Shown here: in pieces, positions 50,077 to 62,799 of the stretch | Layout of the letters: each line of letters begins with the position of its first letter | How positions within the stretch are numbered: position 1 is the first letter of the stretch | From: Xiphophorus maculatus | Taxonomy: Eukaryota > Chordata > Actinopteri > Cyprinodontiformes > Poeciliidae | Assembly: GCF_002775205.1 (NCBI RefSeq) | Contig: NC_036448.1 | Location: 3,684,572 to 3,748,571, forward strand | DNA length: 64,000 nt | Reading direction: 5' to 3' | Program-made: the position numbers and the translations under genes | Notes under the pieces: generated by a model | Seen by the model: only the letters and a program-made list of their open reading frames with translations | Databases searched by the model: none | What the model was told of the DNA's origin: nothing

Positions 50077-51530
50077 TATATACTGTATATACTGTATATT
50101 ATATTCTTTAGGTCAATTTTGCAAAATCTAAGTGTATTTTCAGGTTCGCAGCTTTTATTGACTGTGCACATCACTTTGATAGTTCAATAAATCTATCCCC
50201 CCCCTAAAGCAATTACATGTTTTCAGTTTTTACAGTGAAGCTGAAGGTTGAAGAAGCTCCTGGTCTATTTGTGTCTTGGCATTTTCTGACCAGAGAGCAT
50301 CTGAAACGCTACACGTTCAGTTTTTAGATGAACAAAACAAGTTTATGACGCTCATAGCCTCTATCTTCCCATAGAAGCTCAAAGTATGCAAAGTTGCTTT
50401 GAACAAGTCAAACTGAAACATGGTGGAATTCTCTAACACAGAAGCAAAACATAGGATTTTCACAGGACACATTTCACTGTGATGAGGAATATTGTGTCTG
50501 GTCCAAAGGTTACCAGACACTGAGGCCTGACTGAGTTCAGTGGTATCACCTCGGTAAATGCTGATGTGTTCGTGTGTAACTGCACTGATGTACATTTGAG
50601 AACAGAAAGGACTGGATTTTTTTCAGCTTGAATTGTTTTTATAAAGAAGCAACAAAAAAAAAAAACAGGAAGAAAAATCCTCCTGCCAGTCACCGTTGTA
50701 TGTTTTGGTTGAAGAAACGGGTTTTATAGTGCATTCAATTTTTACTCAAAAGCTTAAAAAGAACAAGGAAAATGGTCACAAAGCAAACAAACTTCATATT
50801 CTCAGTGGAGAACTTGAAGATTTCTCATCAGTCCTCATCAGGCGACTACTAGTTCACAATGCAGTAATAGCGTTGGTTTTAAGCTAGTTTTTAACACTTT
50901 AGTCAGTTTGTATCACATTAAATCTGTCACATATTATACCAAACAACCTCTGCTGGTAAAAAGATTAGTTTAGTTTTGGAATTTACCAAATATACTAAAG
51001 AAATACCCCACTGTTAGCATGTATCGCTAACAGTAGTTAGATTGTCACTGAGTCCAGCTGTTAGCATATCCGCCCCTCATTTAGAACATGTTTAAATCGG
51101 GCTTCAGAGCTAACCAAGTAGCCACTGGCACTTCCTGTTTGTTCACCGACGTCTGCTTCAGTTTCTAAGGGAGTTCTTGAAATACATGCTCATCATTTTT
51201 GAGTGTTTCTGCTGAGTACTTGCCAGAAAATGAGCTTTGTTTGATATCAAGCTGTCCTCAGAGTATGATTAAAAGGAAACCCAAGAACAGCAGCGCATAT
51301 TTGTGAACCATTAGACAACATTATTAACACTTGATTGATAGAAGGCCATTTTGGGTTCCTGAGTTACCTGGTGATGAAACCAAAGAGTAGTCAATAATGC
51401 AATACTGTAAATATGACCGGACCTATTTCATATTTTAGTAATATTCTGTGAAATTGAGTATTCTATCTGATAATTTCTTAATTACTCAAGTAATCGATGT
51501 ACCTGCATCACACCTAGTGTTTCTTTTTCC
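50077..51530. other. Gene-free unique sequence
   Basis: No exon or repeat family recognised. Confidence 0.45.
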
Positions 51531-51669
51531 AATAGACCCTTTTCACAGTGACGTCAGACAATGGCCGCCATAACTCAAAACTGGGTATCTTTACTTCCGG
51601 TGTGATTTTGCCTTGGGAACCAAGCTGAAAACTTCCCGCATTCTCATAATCTTAAGGATATAATAAAAG

Positions 51670-52050
51670 GTAAGTTTAATAATAACAGCATTTAAGTGTT
51701 AGATAGCTGTTACTAATCATTGTAAATTCACCATTCTCTATCTGTGTATAAAATAAACAGCCTCCGATCGGAGAGTAAACCACCTAGCAGCAGCTTTAGC
51801 CACATTTAGGAAAAATATACTCTCTGTCAGCGCTGTAACGTTTAGAGGTTCACTTTCTGTGTTTTATAAAACGGTGTTTACGTGTTAGATAACCGTTATC
51901 AGTCATTGTCAATTTACCATTCTCCAACTGTATTCAAAGGAACCAGCTTCCGATCATGAGTAAACCAGCTAGCAGCAGCTTTAGCCACAGTTAGGAAACA
52001 TATACACCGCCGCCTGTCAGTGATGTAACGTTTAGAGGTTCGTTTTCTGT
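51670..52050. repeat. Tandem duplication of about 190 bp
   Basis: Two units each contain GTTAGATA[G/A]C[C/T]GTTA, GAGTAAACCA, TAGCAGCAGCTTTAGCCACA and TGTAACGTTTAGAGGTTC. The second begins near 51866. Confidence 0.75.
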
Positions 52051-52763
52051 ATTAATGGAAAATAAAAACAAGACAAAAGCCACAAATAACAGTTGGGCTT
52101 GACGATATTTCTGTTTTTCCAGCAACAAAATGCGCATCTCCATGCACTGTTCATGTTTCTGTCACTGCTAACTGTCACAGAGTCTCTCCCAAAGACGCAA
52201 AGAAGGAATAAAAATAAATACACAAGAAAATATTAATGTGCAATGATTTGGATAAATAACTTTAATCTGATTACTGGATTTGAAATACGAACTCGTTAGA
52301 TTATTCGTTACCGAAAAAGTGGTCCGATTAAAGGCATTACAAAGCAGCGGCGGCACCGGACATCTCTGCTTATAACAAACAAATCCCTATTTTATGGGAT
52401 GAGTGGCAACTCCAGTCTATAATTTAATAATCTGATCAAGATTAGAGCCTAAAACGTTATAGTTCAAAAACAGTAAAAAGGTTTGGTTAAGGAACAGTTA
52501 TGTCACGTAGTTAGCTAGCTAACAAAATTCACTAATGCTAAGCTAACGGTTACGCAAAACAAAAATACCTACCTTCATAGTCAAACAGGTATTGTTCGGT
52601 GAAGAATTTGTAGCCTTTGTCTAATTTAGATTTTTTTGTCAGAGAGAACTGGTTTGCAAATCGTGATATATCTTCAAATCTTATTTTAGGCAAATGTTTT
52701 AGAGACTGTGTAAACTCCATGCTCCGGTGATCTGTCTGATCAACATATGCTGTCAGATTTATA

Positions 52764-52878
<115 letters not shown>

Positions 52879-53469
52879 GACAACTTTATCATTACTTACT
52901 ATGTACACCGGAACTAAGGATACACAGCTTCGAGCCAAAACGGAAGTTGTGTGACGTCATGTGAAAAGGGTCTATAAGAACTACGCATGCTCATATACCA
53001 GTAGACCAGCTTCTAAAGTTCTTTTTTCTCAGATTGTCCTTTCTCTGAAAATTGTGACCAGGCGACGCATCGACTCAGACATATTTGCGTCAAGTATTCT
53101 TTTGAATCAATTCATTCAAGGATTCAGTTCAGCCCCCGTTGTGAAGATTACAGCCGCTGTTGTTGGACGTACCGAGTCCTTGTTAATCCTTCATGTCCAT
53201 TCATTCTGGGGGGGGGGGGTTTTCAGAGACTTCCTGTCTTCATTTAGAACCTACCTCATATACCGGTCTCCACTTCCTGCCTGGGGGTCCTCAAGTCACA
53301 CACCAAAGTTTCAAGGTTATGAATCCAGCACCCTATAGAAAAAAAAAAATAGAGTATGTTGGAGATTCTAAAGAAAGTTCCTCAGAAGCAAAATTCTTTG
53401 AATGTCACGCAGAGTGATAAAAACACGAAAAGCACAATCGACGCCCATCAACTTTGAAAGCTGAAATTT

Positions 53470-54060
53470 AGATTTGGTGCATCTTTGACACCTTGCTGCG
53501 AGGCAGCATTGGGTAATTACACACCAAATGCATCGGGAATTTACAGGAAACTGCTAAATGTTTCCCAGTGGCTAAAAGCATCTGCTTTTTATGGTAATGC
53601 GAAACCACGACAATGGGCGCACCCGAATGTGAACGCCTGCCTGCAATTTCGCAGCGTTTCTATACCTGAAAGAACCCGCGCCGGCTGACATGAAATGCGA
53701 GGTGGGGTCATGTTGGTATTCAGCGCTTGCATTTAAAAATTAGATCTCCTAATTTATGCAGCAGACCAAACCGCTTGTATCGAGGGATACATTTAGAGGC
53801 TGTTATTCTGGCATTGACGCGCTTTAAAGCTAAATTGGCGATGTCATCTGACAAAAGATAACAGGTCTGCGCTTCTGAAGGGAAAACCAGTGTCCGACTG
53901 GAGCCAATATGTAGCAATTATGCTACCAGCAGCCGAGTGGCTCTCCTCTTCCTGATGGGATTAGCCGGACTGAGGCTGCTTGTTAATAGGTTGGAGATGA
54001 TAGATGAGTTATTAGTTGTGAAGGAGGGGGGATGAAATAGTGCAGCGCAGCTATATTCAT
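53470..54060. other. Unique block, candidate conserved non-coding element
   Basis: No repeat match and no splice-supported frame. It has the texture of regulatory DNA, with homeodomain-type TTAAT/ATTA words and few simple repeats. The assignment is inference only. Confidence 0.25.
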
Positions 54061-54153
54061 TCCACGGTTGTCCTTTTTTTTTCCTTCCCCCTCTTTAACT
54101 GTCATCTATATTTTATGTAGAAAGGTTTGTCCTTCCAAATCATTTATTAAGAG

Positions 54154-54154
<1 letters not shown>

Positions 54155-54210
<56 letters not shown>
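54155..54210. repeat. (TA)n microsatellite
   Basis: About 28 TA units. Confidence 0.9.
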
Positions 54211-54213
<3 letters not shown>

Positions 54214-55094
54214 GGTGTGATTTTGTTTCTCCACAGAAGACTGTTGATCAACAGATAAAAAAAAAAAGTATCAGCCCTTGGTGTTGCACCAAATAGGTAA
54301 ACGATTTACAGTTTTACCCACATTTGCTGACTTGGGAATGAAACCTGTGGATGATTTTTGTCAGGGTGTGGCTCTGCAGACAGAGAAATGGGTGTTTCTA
54401 AAAGAGCAAACACTGACTGGATAGTACCAGCAGCGGAAATGTTCAGGAACTTACAGAAATGATCTGCTGCATTAAAAAGTTCAACAAGAAGATAAGAAGT
54501 TATGGTTACAATTTCTTTGTCTTTAGACAACTTTAAGTAACATTATTATTATTATTTTCATATTGTATTTCTTCATATATATTTTTTAACTGCTTATGTC
54601 TGTTTCAAATTATTTCTGTAGCCAAAACGGATTTCATTTTTAGTTTATTTATTAAAACAATGTGCTTTATGTTGATGCTCATATTTTGAAATTCAACCTT
54701 ACGCAGACATCCCCAACGAGACTCCCCCGCTAATGTCGGACTGGCTAAAGCAGATTTTATTTTTAATGTAATGGCAAGGTATCAATATTTAGCTCTCCCA
54801 ACTTATAAACAGATCTGGAAAAATCGACACCGTGAAATATGAAAACAGTGTGACTTATGTTGCTGCTCTTATTTTGAAATGTAACCGGAAGTTTTACTGT
54901 TAACATAGCCGGAAGGAGAAGTTATGGGAACGCCGCTAATGTCGGACTGGCTAACACAATATGCCTGTCGTTTTTTTGTCGAAGTTCTTAACGTGAAGCT
55001 AACCCTCCAAGTCTCTTGATATTTTGAGTTACATCAGCGAGATTGTGAAATTAAAAGCATAAATGAAAGTTCGATATACCAGAAAAGTGAGCTA

Positions 55095-55205
55095 ACATGG
55101 CGGCACACAGAGATGACTCGACGTAGCCGTCCCGAGTTCGAGTCCCGTCCTTGGTTCTCTTGCTGTATGTCTTTCCCTTTTCTCTCTGCCCCATTACTGT
55201 AACAA
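55095..55205 (+). repeat. SINE fragment
   Basis: CCCGAGTTCGAGTCCCGTCC is a box-B-like segment, followed by GCTGTATGTCTTTCCC and CTCTCTGCCCC as in common fish tRNA-derived SINEs. Confidence 0.5.
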
Positions 55206-55439
55206 AAAAAAAAAAAACTTAAGAAAGAAAAAGTAAAAATGACAGACATTAATTTCGCCCAATCAGGTGTGTCTCTTGAGAAACACCTTCCTTTCTAAAG
55301 GCCTACTGTGACTGCAGACATACCTACTTGAGTTCTCTGTCTCTAGGCGAGAGATTAACACTCAAGGAGGAATATATATATATATATATTTTTTTTCTCT
55401 CCAACTAATTATGCAAAAGTTTTGCTTTATCTAATTCAC

Positions 55440-56050
55440 AGTTTTGCCTGTGTTCAGGCATAATTAGATGAGAGTTTGGATCCACACCTTGAAGCAATAT
55501 CGAGACGGGCGACTAATGAGCTGACAGGGGAGCGGGAGCAGAGAGGGGACAGTATCGATGAGTGCAAATCACCATTTTTCGCACGTTCCCCTCCTCATAA
55601 GTGGCTCCGGAATCAGAAAAACCAGGACTGGCTCGCGGCGGGGAAATTATTTGATTTATTGCACGTGACAGTCGCATTTGAGGGGAGCATCTGCAGGCCC
55701 CCCGATCGCCGTCCCTTCTGGATTCCGTGCGGCTTGGCGTCGCCTCGGATGCTCTGCATCAATTGCGTCCACCCACACTAAGCTTCCACCCCCGAACTAA
55801 TATGTAGGTGAAATTAATGCCTGTGGGACACGCGCGTGTTCCGAGTTGAAGACAGCCGCGCTCGCTGATTGGAGCCGCTTGTAATGGCGATGGAAATGTA
55901 TGCAGATAATCATCGGGCTCATTTGGGTGTGTGGCTTGCTTATGAACCTGCTGTTGCTTTGTGGAGACGGGCCTGATTCTCGGGAAGCGGGAGGAGAACC
56001 AGGAGAGCCCGAGCGCTGACGGCCAAATTTGCTCATCAACCCGTTTCGTT
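55440..56050. other. Unique block, candidate conserved non-coding element
   Basis: Repeat-free, moderate GC, with a chance frame at 55476-55781 that has no recognisable similarity. Texture resembles regulatory DNA. Inference only. Confidence 0.25.
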
Positions 56051-56267
56051 CCAGTGCGAGGTAAAAAAAAAAAAAAATTAGCAGATATTTCACGGTCTGG
56101 CCCTTTGAAGGTGGCGTTGCTCGGCAGAGAACTGAGGAGCGGAGAGGGGTGGGAAGGACTGGATGAGACAGCTAGGCAGTCTGGAAATGGACGGAAGATG
56201 ACGGGTTTTTCAGGGCTGGAGAAGAGTGGAAATTAGGATGGAGTACAAAAATATTTGTTTTTCCATA

Positions 56268-56877
56268 TTTAAAGGGGCATTATTATATGAAATCAACATT
56301 TTTTTTTAGCTTTACCTCATGTTATAGTATTATTTCCTCATCGAAAACCTGGAGTGTTGCCTTTATTCTTTCATGCATGTTTGAGAAATCCTTGAATCTC
56401 CCCTGGCAACCATTCCGCTGTCCAAAACGCCTTGGTGGGCCTAGCTCCGCCTTCGAGGCACAGCTCCTCCTCAGAACTGCAGTTTCTAAGCTTCACGGCT
56501 TCCGCCTCACAGAGAGACTCCCCCGCTGAGCTCCTTCAGACTAGCCAGCGGCAATTGGCAAACACCTGGTGGAACTGTTCATCTGCTCAGCTCATAATAG
56601 GAGCTACTTTTCAATGCAACGCTGGTAAATACGTTATTAAAGGGTTAATAGAGGAGCCATGTTGTGATGACTTCCTGAAGGCGGAGTTTCAGAAAGAGTA
56701 GGAGTTTTTAAAGAGACAGAGAACCAATTTCAAGGTGCTAATGTCCAAAGTCAAATTTCTTTTAAGTCATTTTTTGATATTTGTAGCATTTTTATGACAG
56801 ATGAAGGTAACAGAGTTACTCGATGGGCTATAAAATGATTGTATGTGCCTGGAAAATACATAACACTCCCTCTTTAT
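56268..56877 (+). repeat. TTAA-type MITE, family A copy 6
   Basis: Begins TTTAAAGGGGCATTATTATA; ends ATACATAACACTCCCTCTTTAT. Full set of internal blocks, including ACTAGCCAGCGGCAATTGGC. Confidence 0.82.
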
Positions 56878-57234
56878 AGTGTATATTCTACTGTTTTCTT
56901 CCGTCCATCCATCCAACCCATTCTTTTATTTTTTCATTTGTCTGTCCATTGATCAATAATCTTTAATCCTTCCTTTTTGTTTTTTTCTGTCCTGCTATAA
57001 AATCTGCCATAAAATCATGTAGAATTGTTGGATTTTCGCTTTAAGTCTTGGTAAAAAGACAAAAACAAACAAACAGAGAAAAAATAGAAAACGTCCTGAG
57101 ACCTCCAGACATTCGAGTCTGGCGCAGTATGGAATGTTGCCTGGAGACACGCGTAGGAACCCTGACTGGAGAAAACCAGGCAAACGCCCAAATTCTGCCG
57201 GTTGTGGTCGGACGGCGTTGAGGTCAAGGTTTTT

Positions 57235-57780
57235 CTGTGCGCAGGGCTGCGGGGAGCACACTGAGCTCATTAACGGCGTGTGTGGAGAATATTATCCAAT
57301 GATGAGAACTTCATAGGAGGTCAGCCGAGGATCAATATTAAATCCTATCTCATTTATAATCCTGCTGGGCAGAGAGGCTCCGCGGGGCTTTGGCTGCTTG
57401 AAGGAAGACGCCGTCTGTCAATTTACCTTTAATACCAATACGAATAAATGGAATGACACACAAATGCTTTGAGATGAGATTTTTTGTTGTTGTCTGTTTG
57501 CAATGCAGTTCAGAGCCTTTTTTTTCCCCGGTGTCAACGAATGCACTAAAAATACACAGATGACGGCTGATGAGGCCTGACCGCAAAGCGCTGCCACACG
57601 CACACGGAGAAACGTGATCAAGGGGAGTATTGACATGGAAGCAATATGAAATTATTTGTTTGAAATCAATTCATCAAATGTCCGTTGGATCTCCTGGCAG
57701 ATTACTGCGGCGTCCTCGGCTATTTTAAGGAGATTTGTCTGCTCTTATCTGCCATCGTTACCCTCGTTCACACGCCATCC
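57235..57780. other. Unique block, candidate conserved non-coding element
   Basis: No repeat or exon recognised. Contains GAGAATATTATCCAATGATG and AATCCTATCTCATTTATAAT, the kind of low-repeat AT/GC mix seen in developmental enhancers. Inference only. Confidence 0.25.
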
Positions 57781-57804
57781 TCAGATCAAGGGTTTGGCTT
57801 TGAC

Positions 57805-57965
57805 TGCCTTACAGAAGTATTCATACCCCCAAGAACGCATTTACATTTGCTCATGTTCTCTCTGGATTTTATGTGCACGACTAGATGGAAAATAAAAGGT
57901 AGTTTTTGAAGGTTTTTGCAAATTAAAATCCGAAAAATGTGCCGTGCGTTTAGCCCCCTTTGTTT
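57805..57965. mobile_element. Tc1-like terminal fragment
   Basis: AGAAGTATTCATACCCCC, GGATTTTATGTGCACGA and AATCCGAAAAATGTGCCGTG follow the terminal region of the same Tc1 family as 19575-20380. Confidence 0.6.
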
Positions 57966-58719
57966 TTTTGCGCCTGAGCGAAACGCAGCGAAGCCAAAAC
58001 AAAGTCTTCCAGTAAAACAGCTCACGTGTTTAATTTCGTTCCAGTGTACAGTAGACCCAGCTCTTCGGCGACGGCCTGAGGAGTTCTGTGGAACTTTGGA
58101 GAACAAACGGCATCATGGAGGCCGAGGAGCACGGCAGACGGATCTGGGAGAACGCTGTGCAGGCAGGGTGTGGTTATTATATGACATCTCAAGCTTTGGA
58201 TATTTACAGAGCTCTACATTTTCTTGTGTGTATTCAAATAGTTACAATTAGACTGAATTGTATTTTAATTTAACCAAAGGGTTTATTTCTTATTGTAATT
58301 CAGATGTCTTACAAAAGAAAGGACCGTCTTCAAGAGGTATTTTGAAGGAAAGAAAAGCTGTTTTGTTTATATTTCATGAAAATATTGTGTGTCAAAAATG
58401 ACGTATCCTCTTCGCAGTCATCAGAGTAAAAGCCTTTATTGAGGTTTTTTCTTTAGAATTACAACAACTAAACGCTTCTGATGGTCTTTTTTCATTGGTA
58501 TTTTTGACCATTAAACTTTTGCAACAAACTACAAGTCTTAAGTGGCGCCCCCAACAGGGCACCGGGCGGGTAAGACTGTTAAACTAATTACTAAATTTAA
58601 AAAATTGTATGCATAATTTTTTTGTGTGTCATGCTAAAATTCTGACTTCTCTGGCCACCCCTATGAACAGTTTTTTAAGGGATGTAAATCTGATATGAAT
58701 TATTTTGGGCTTGACTGTA

Positions 58720-58965
58720 TGTGTGATGGGAAAGCAGCATTTCACATCTACTGGGTGAAACACGGTGGTGGTGGCGGCATCATGGTGGGAGAACATTTTC
58801 CTTCAGCAGGAACAAGGAAGTGAGTCAGAGTTGATAGGAAGATTGGTGGATCTAACCATAGAACAATCTGGGAAGAAAAGAAGAGGCTGGAGAAGACTTG
58901 AATGTCGTGTTAAAGTGGACCAGTCCAAGTCCAGACCTAAATCCAATTGAATATTGGGGGGGGGG
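58720..58965 (+). mobile_element. Tc1 transposase remnant
   Basis: Plus strand at 58916-58958 reads WTSPSPDLNPIEYW, the transposase signature, preceded by the decayed body with GGCATCATGGTGGG. Truncated and frameshifted. Confidence 0.65.
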
Positions 58966-60000
58966 CAGGGAGAAATCCAACTCCTGTAATTTGACTTGGT
59001 TTGGGCTATTTTACAAATAAGAATGGGGGGTGGGGGGGTGTCAGTCTGGTAGAAATCTGAGAAAAAAAAATAGTACAAACTATTGAGATGGACAGCACAC
59101 TTTATAGATTTTGATTTGTAAAAAATATGTTGAGAACTGTTTAGTTTCCATTGGCGTCAAAACTGTTCTCCACTCATGTCGCATAAAATTTCTTTTACTG
59201 TCAAGTTCATTTGTGCCGCACTTTTCAGCAACAAGACGGGTCAAAGTGCTGCACACCATGAAAACGGCACACAGTCATCAATTATGAAACGAGCAATAAA
59301 CCTTACATCTTGTCAAATGCCCATCGTCAAATTACTCAAGCAAATATACATCAGACATATCAATCAGTGTTCTAGTTAGTTTCAGTCAAAGACGGCTCTG
59401 AACAGGTGGGAGTTTTAGCCTTGATTCTAAGGAACTCTGTGTTTCAGCTGTTTTGTAAGTTTTCTGGAATTTGTTCCAGCTGAATCCTGCTTCTCCATGC
59501 CTGGTAAGGCGTTGTTCATTTTAACTTAAAAGGTTACACTTTTTATAAGCATACCTGTCTGCTACAAACCCCAACGAGAAACGCTTCAGGATGTAAGTTC
59601 CCTGACGCAGCTGCAAAACAAACAAACAACAAAAAACCCCCAACCCATCCCAAACCCTTTATTTATTATCTTCATACTCTCCCAAATCTTGGAATTTAAC
59701 CTTTGCTTCAAAACCATTCCTGAGCCAATTAGGCCGTGAGAGTTATTTGAAGTAGTGCACCGAACGGCCGCTTCCAGCCCCCCGGAACAGCGAACGGAGA
59801 CCGTAGGGGTCCGGGTTCCCAGAGGCTGCATGTGTAATCCAGTCTAAGACGCATGCAAATCTCATCGGTGGGCCGCACACAATGGCCAGTCTCTGTGGAG
59901 GAGGGAGGAAGGAAGCAGAGAGATGGTGAAAGCTGGAAGTGATGTGGTGGCTTATAGTAGAACAAGACAAAATAAAGTTCCCAGACTGGTGAGAAACTGT

Positions 60001-60614
60001 TTAAAGGGGTAGTGTCATGTAAAAAAGACTTTTTAAAATTCATTTTCACGTCGTTTTATGATGTTATTCCCTCACCAAAAACATACCTGGAGTGTTGCTT
60101 TGACTCATTAGTGCATGTTTGAGAAATTCTTGATTCTCCCGTGGCAACCATTCAGCTGTGCAAAACGCCTGGGTGGACCTAGCTCTGCCTTCGAGGGCAA
60201 AACTCCTCCTCAGAGCTGCAGTTTCCAAGCCTCCGCGTTTCAAAACAGATTCTTCCTCCTCTGTGACTCCCCCACTCCTACAGACTAGCCAGCAGCAATT
60301 AGCAAACACCTGGTGGATATGCACATCCGCTGAGCTCATTATGTGAGCCACGTCTGAGTGCAACGCAGGTAAAAACGTTCTTAAAGGGTAAATAGAGGTG
60401 AGATGTTGTGATGACTTCCTGGAGGCGGAGTTTCAGAACCAGCAGGAGCTTGTTAAAGAGACAGAAGCCCAATTTCAATGCGTTAAATTATGAAGTCAAA
60501 TTTCTTTTAAGTTATATTTTGATATTTGTAGCATTTTTATAAAAACTGAAGGTAACATTGACTGTGCTATAAAGTAGTGCCATGTGCCTGGAAAATACAT
60601 AATACTGCCCTTTG
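60001..60614 (+). repeat. TTAA-type MITE, family A copy 7
   Basis: Begins TTAAAGGGGTAGTGTCATGT and ends TACATAATACTGCCCTTTGA. Internal blocks as in the other copies (GACTAGCCAGCAGCAATTAG). Confidence 0.85.
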
Positions 60615-60639
60615 AAACATCAGCATAGGTAATCTAATA

Positions 60640-62160
60640 AATGAGGAAGAAAATAAAGCAGTGTTACCCATATTCTGCTAATTTCTTCTCTGAGTGCACT
60701 TCATCTTTGGCGTATGAAAACAAAAGTAAGCAACCTGCGATCCTGTGGGAAATTAAAAATCTTCGTCCGATCCCAGTCAATTAAATGAAACGCACTTTTT
60801 TTTTTTCTTGTACTTGCCCGGCCCCAGAAATCTATTTTTGACGACGTTCACTTCAAATATGCCCTTCAGAGAAGCTTGAAATCAGAGCTCTGAGGTGAGA
60901 GATGCATGGATTATTCTCTCTCTCTCTCTCTTCCCCCCCCCCCCCCCCCCCCCGCAGACGCAAAGAAACAGAAAAGTTTCCTTTCCGTCTGTCTCGATCT
61001 TATAGATTCCCGGGATTACGGCGAACAGCGAGGAGGAGGCTGGGCTCCTCGTGTGAAACACCGGATTAGGTCGCCTTTTGTCTCTCCTCCTTCTATGGCG
61101 TCTTTCTTAATCGTCTTTATAGTTTAGTTTGTAGAATCTTTCAGGATCCCTTGAACCTTATTACATTTTGACAACTTCATACGTGTGTGTCTTTTTTCCC
61201 TCGAGCCGGCACCCCTGCTCCATTGAGTGCAGGCTGCAGCCCAGCGGGGGGCCTTCACTCCAATTTGCCATCGTTTGTCACCATTTGTTGGACCTGACAA
61301 ACAAAACGCCGGGCCCCGCTCGCCTCCCGTTTGGCCACAGCACACACAGCTGCTCCGATCCCTTTTAGCAGGATCCCGTTCTTCTTTTCCCCCTGTTAAC
61401 AATCCTGCTGCTCATACTGGTAGGGGAGAACAAGCGCTTAAAATAGCATCCCGTCTAATTACCTCATTCCATCTGACATCAATATTGTAGCATGTTGCTG
61501 CTGCATTATTGAGGGTGTGTTTGTTTTGGTGTGTGAGATGTTAATTAAAAGATACAGTGGGAGCCGCGGCTGGATGACAGGTTCTTTATATCCCAGAGTC
61601 AGGGGGCTTTCATCCCGTCTCCCAGTCTATTGTTCTTCCAGGCAGTCTTTTTTTTTTCTATTTCTTTTTTTCGGCTTCTGAGTCTAAAACATCTCTATTA
61701 CATCCCCCTTTGATTTCAAGGTAAGTGTGTAATGCACTTTAAAGCCTATTTTTATGATCAACTGTAGCTGGAAAGACTTCCATTTGCAGGGCTGAGCCGC
61801 GGAATAAAGCCGTGATGTTAAAGGCTGATACGGCTGAAGGACGGTAAACCTCCTCCTCGGGAAGATGGCTGGGACTGATGTGGCTCTCAGTGGGTGGAGC
61901 GGGAAACTGAAACATGTTAAATGGCTCCTCAACGCCATAAAAACACAGGAAGGCCTGGGAGGGTAAGGACTCACCTCCGGATGGCCTGCAAATGGACAAG
62001 CTGTAAGGTGATTTCTGATGTGTGAATCTGCAAAAAAAAAAAAAAAACAAAGGAAAAAGATTATATGTAGTTAATGTCCTACAGTACCTGTGGTCTCCAC
62101 ATCCAGATTAGGCAAATTAGTCCCAGAGTACGAAACAGCTAATCCAAGAGGCAAACATTG
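60640..62160. other. Gene-free region with candidate regulatory blocks
   Basis: No exon recognised. A (CT)n(C)n tract lies at 60915-60953. The remainder is unique and could hold conserved non-coding elements. Confidence 0.35.
60915..60953. repeat. (CT)n and poly-C tract
   Basis: CT repeat followed by a run of about 21 C. Assembly or sequencing errors are likely in such a run. Confidence 0.9.
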
Positions 62161-62164
62161 GCTG

Positions 62165-62790
62165 ACTTTCCATCGACCATAAAGTTGCACAAATTGAAAT
62201 TACGAATATAAATTTGCTTAATGGAAACGTGGCGATTTCGAAAAAAACTTATTTATTGATTGAAACATTTGGTTTTTCTGCAGTGAATTTTACAAAACTG
62301 CAGTGGAAAAGGTTTTTTTTCGCATCATGCCAGTTTGTATGTCACGGCGAAGCGCCTATTTGTAGGCATTGACTGCATTTCCATTCCAAATGTGCACAAA
62401 GTTTCATCGATATTCTGCTAACATAAAACCCCCCCCTCACAAAATCACAAACACAAATTTGCATTGTTTAAAATCACACGTGAATAAACCTGTTCACGCG
62501 ATAAGTCATAGTTTGGACAAAAACAAGAACAAACCATCATCCTCCTACCACTTCCTGTCGTCTTCTTTGTGGTTTTTGCCAGTAGTAACATCCAGTTATT
62601 TATCCTGTGACTCGTGTGATGCGATAAAAGTGTTTTCATTGAAGTTTTGCGAAATGCACTAATTTCGCACAACTGGTAGATTTTCGCTGAAAAACTACCC
62701 GATTTTAGCGCAAAACACTTTTATCGTAAAACTTGTCATTTCCGTAATTTCAAGTTGCACAGTTTCATGGTTAATGGAAACGCAGCTACT
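62165..62790. repeat. Family B foldback copies
   Basis: 62170-62300 is the reverse-oriented end (AAATTTGCTTAATGGAAACG). From about 62368 a forward half begins (GCATTTCCATTCCAAATGTG) and continues with AATCACACGTGAAT, CCACTTCCTGTCG and GTGTGATGCG, closing at TTAATGGAAACGCAGCTA near 62787. Confidence 0.65.
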
Positions 62791-62799
62791 GGCCTCCTT

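Noticed and set aside
53193..53417. Plus-strand frame over a poly-G tract
   Set aside because: Low-complexity translation with no recognisable domain.
55095..55205. tRNA gene, from the GTTCGAGTCC box-B-like motif
   Set aside because: No closing acceptor stem and followed by a typical SINE body.
55476..55781. 101-codon plus-strand frame in the gene-free tail
   Set aside because: No recognisable similarity, no splice partner, and chance frames of this size are expected at this base composition.
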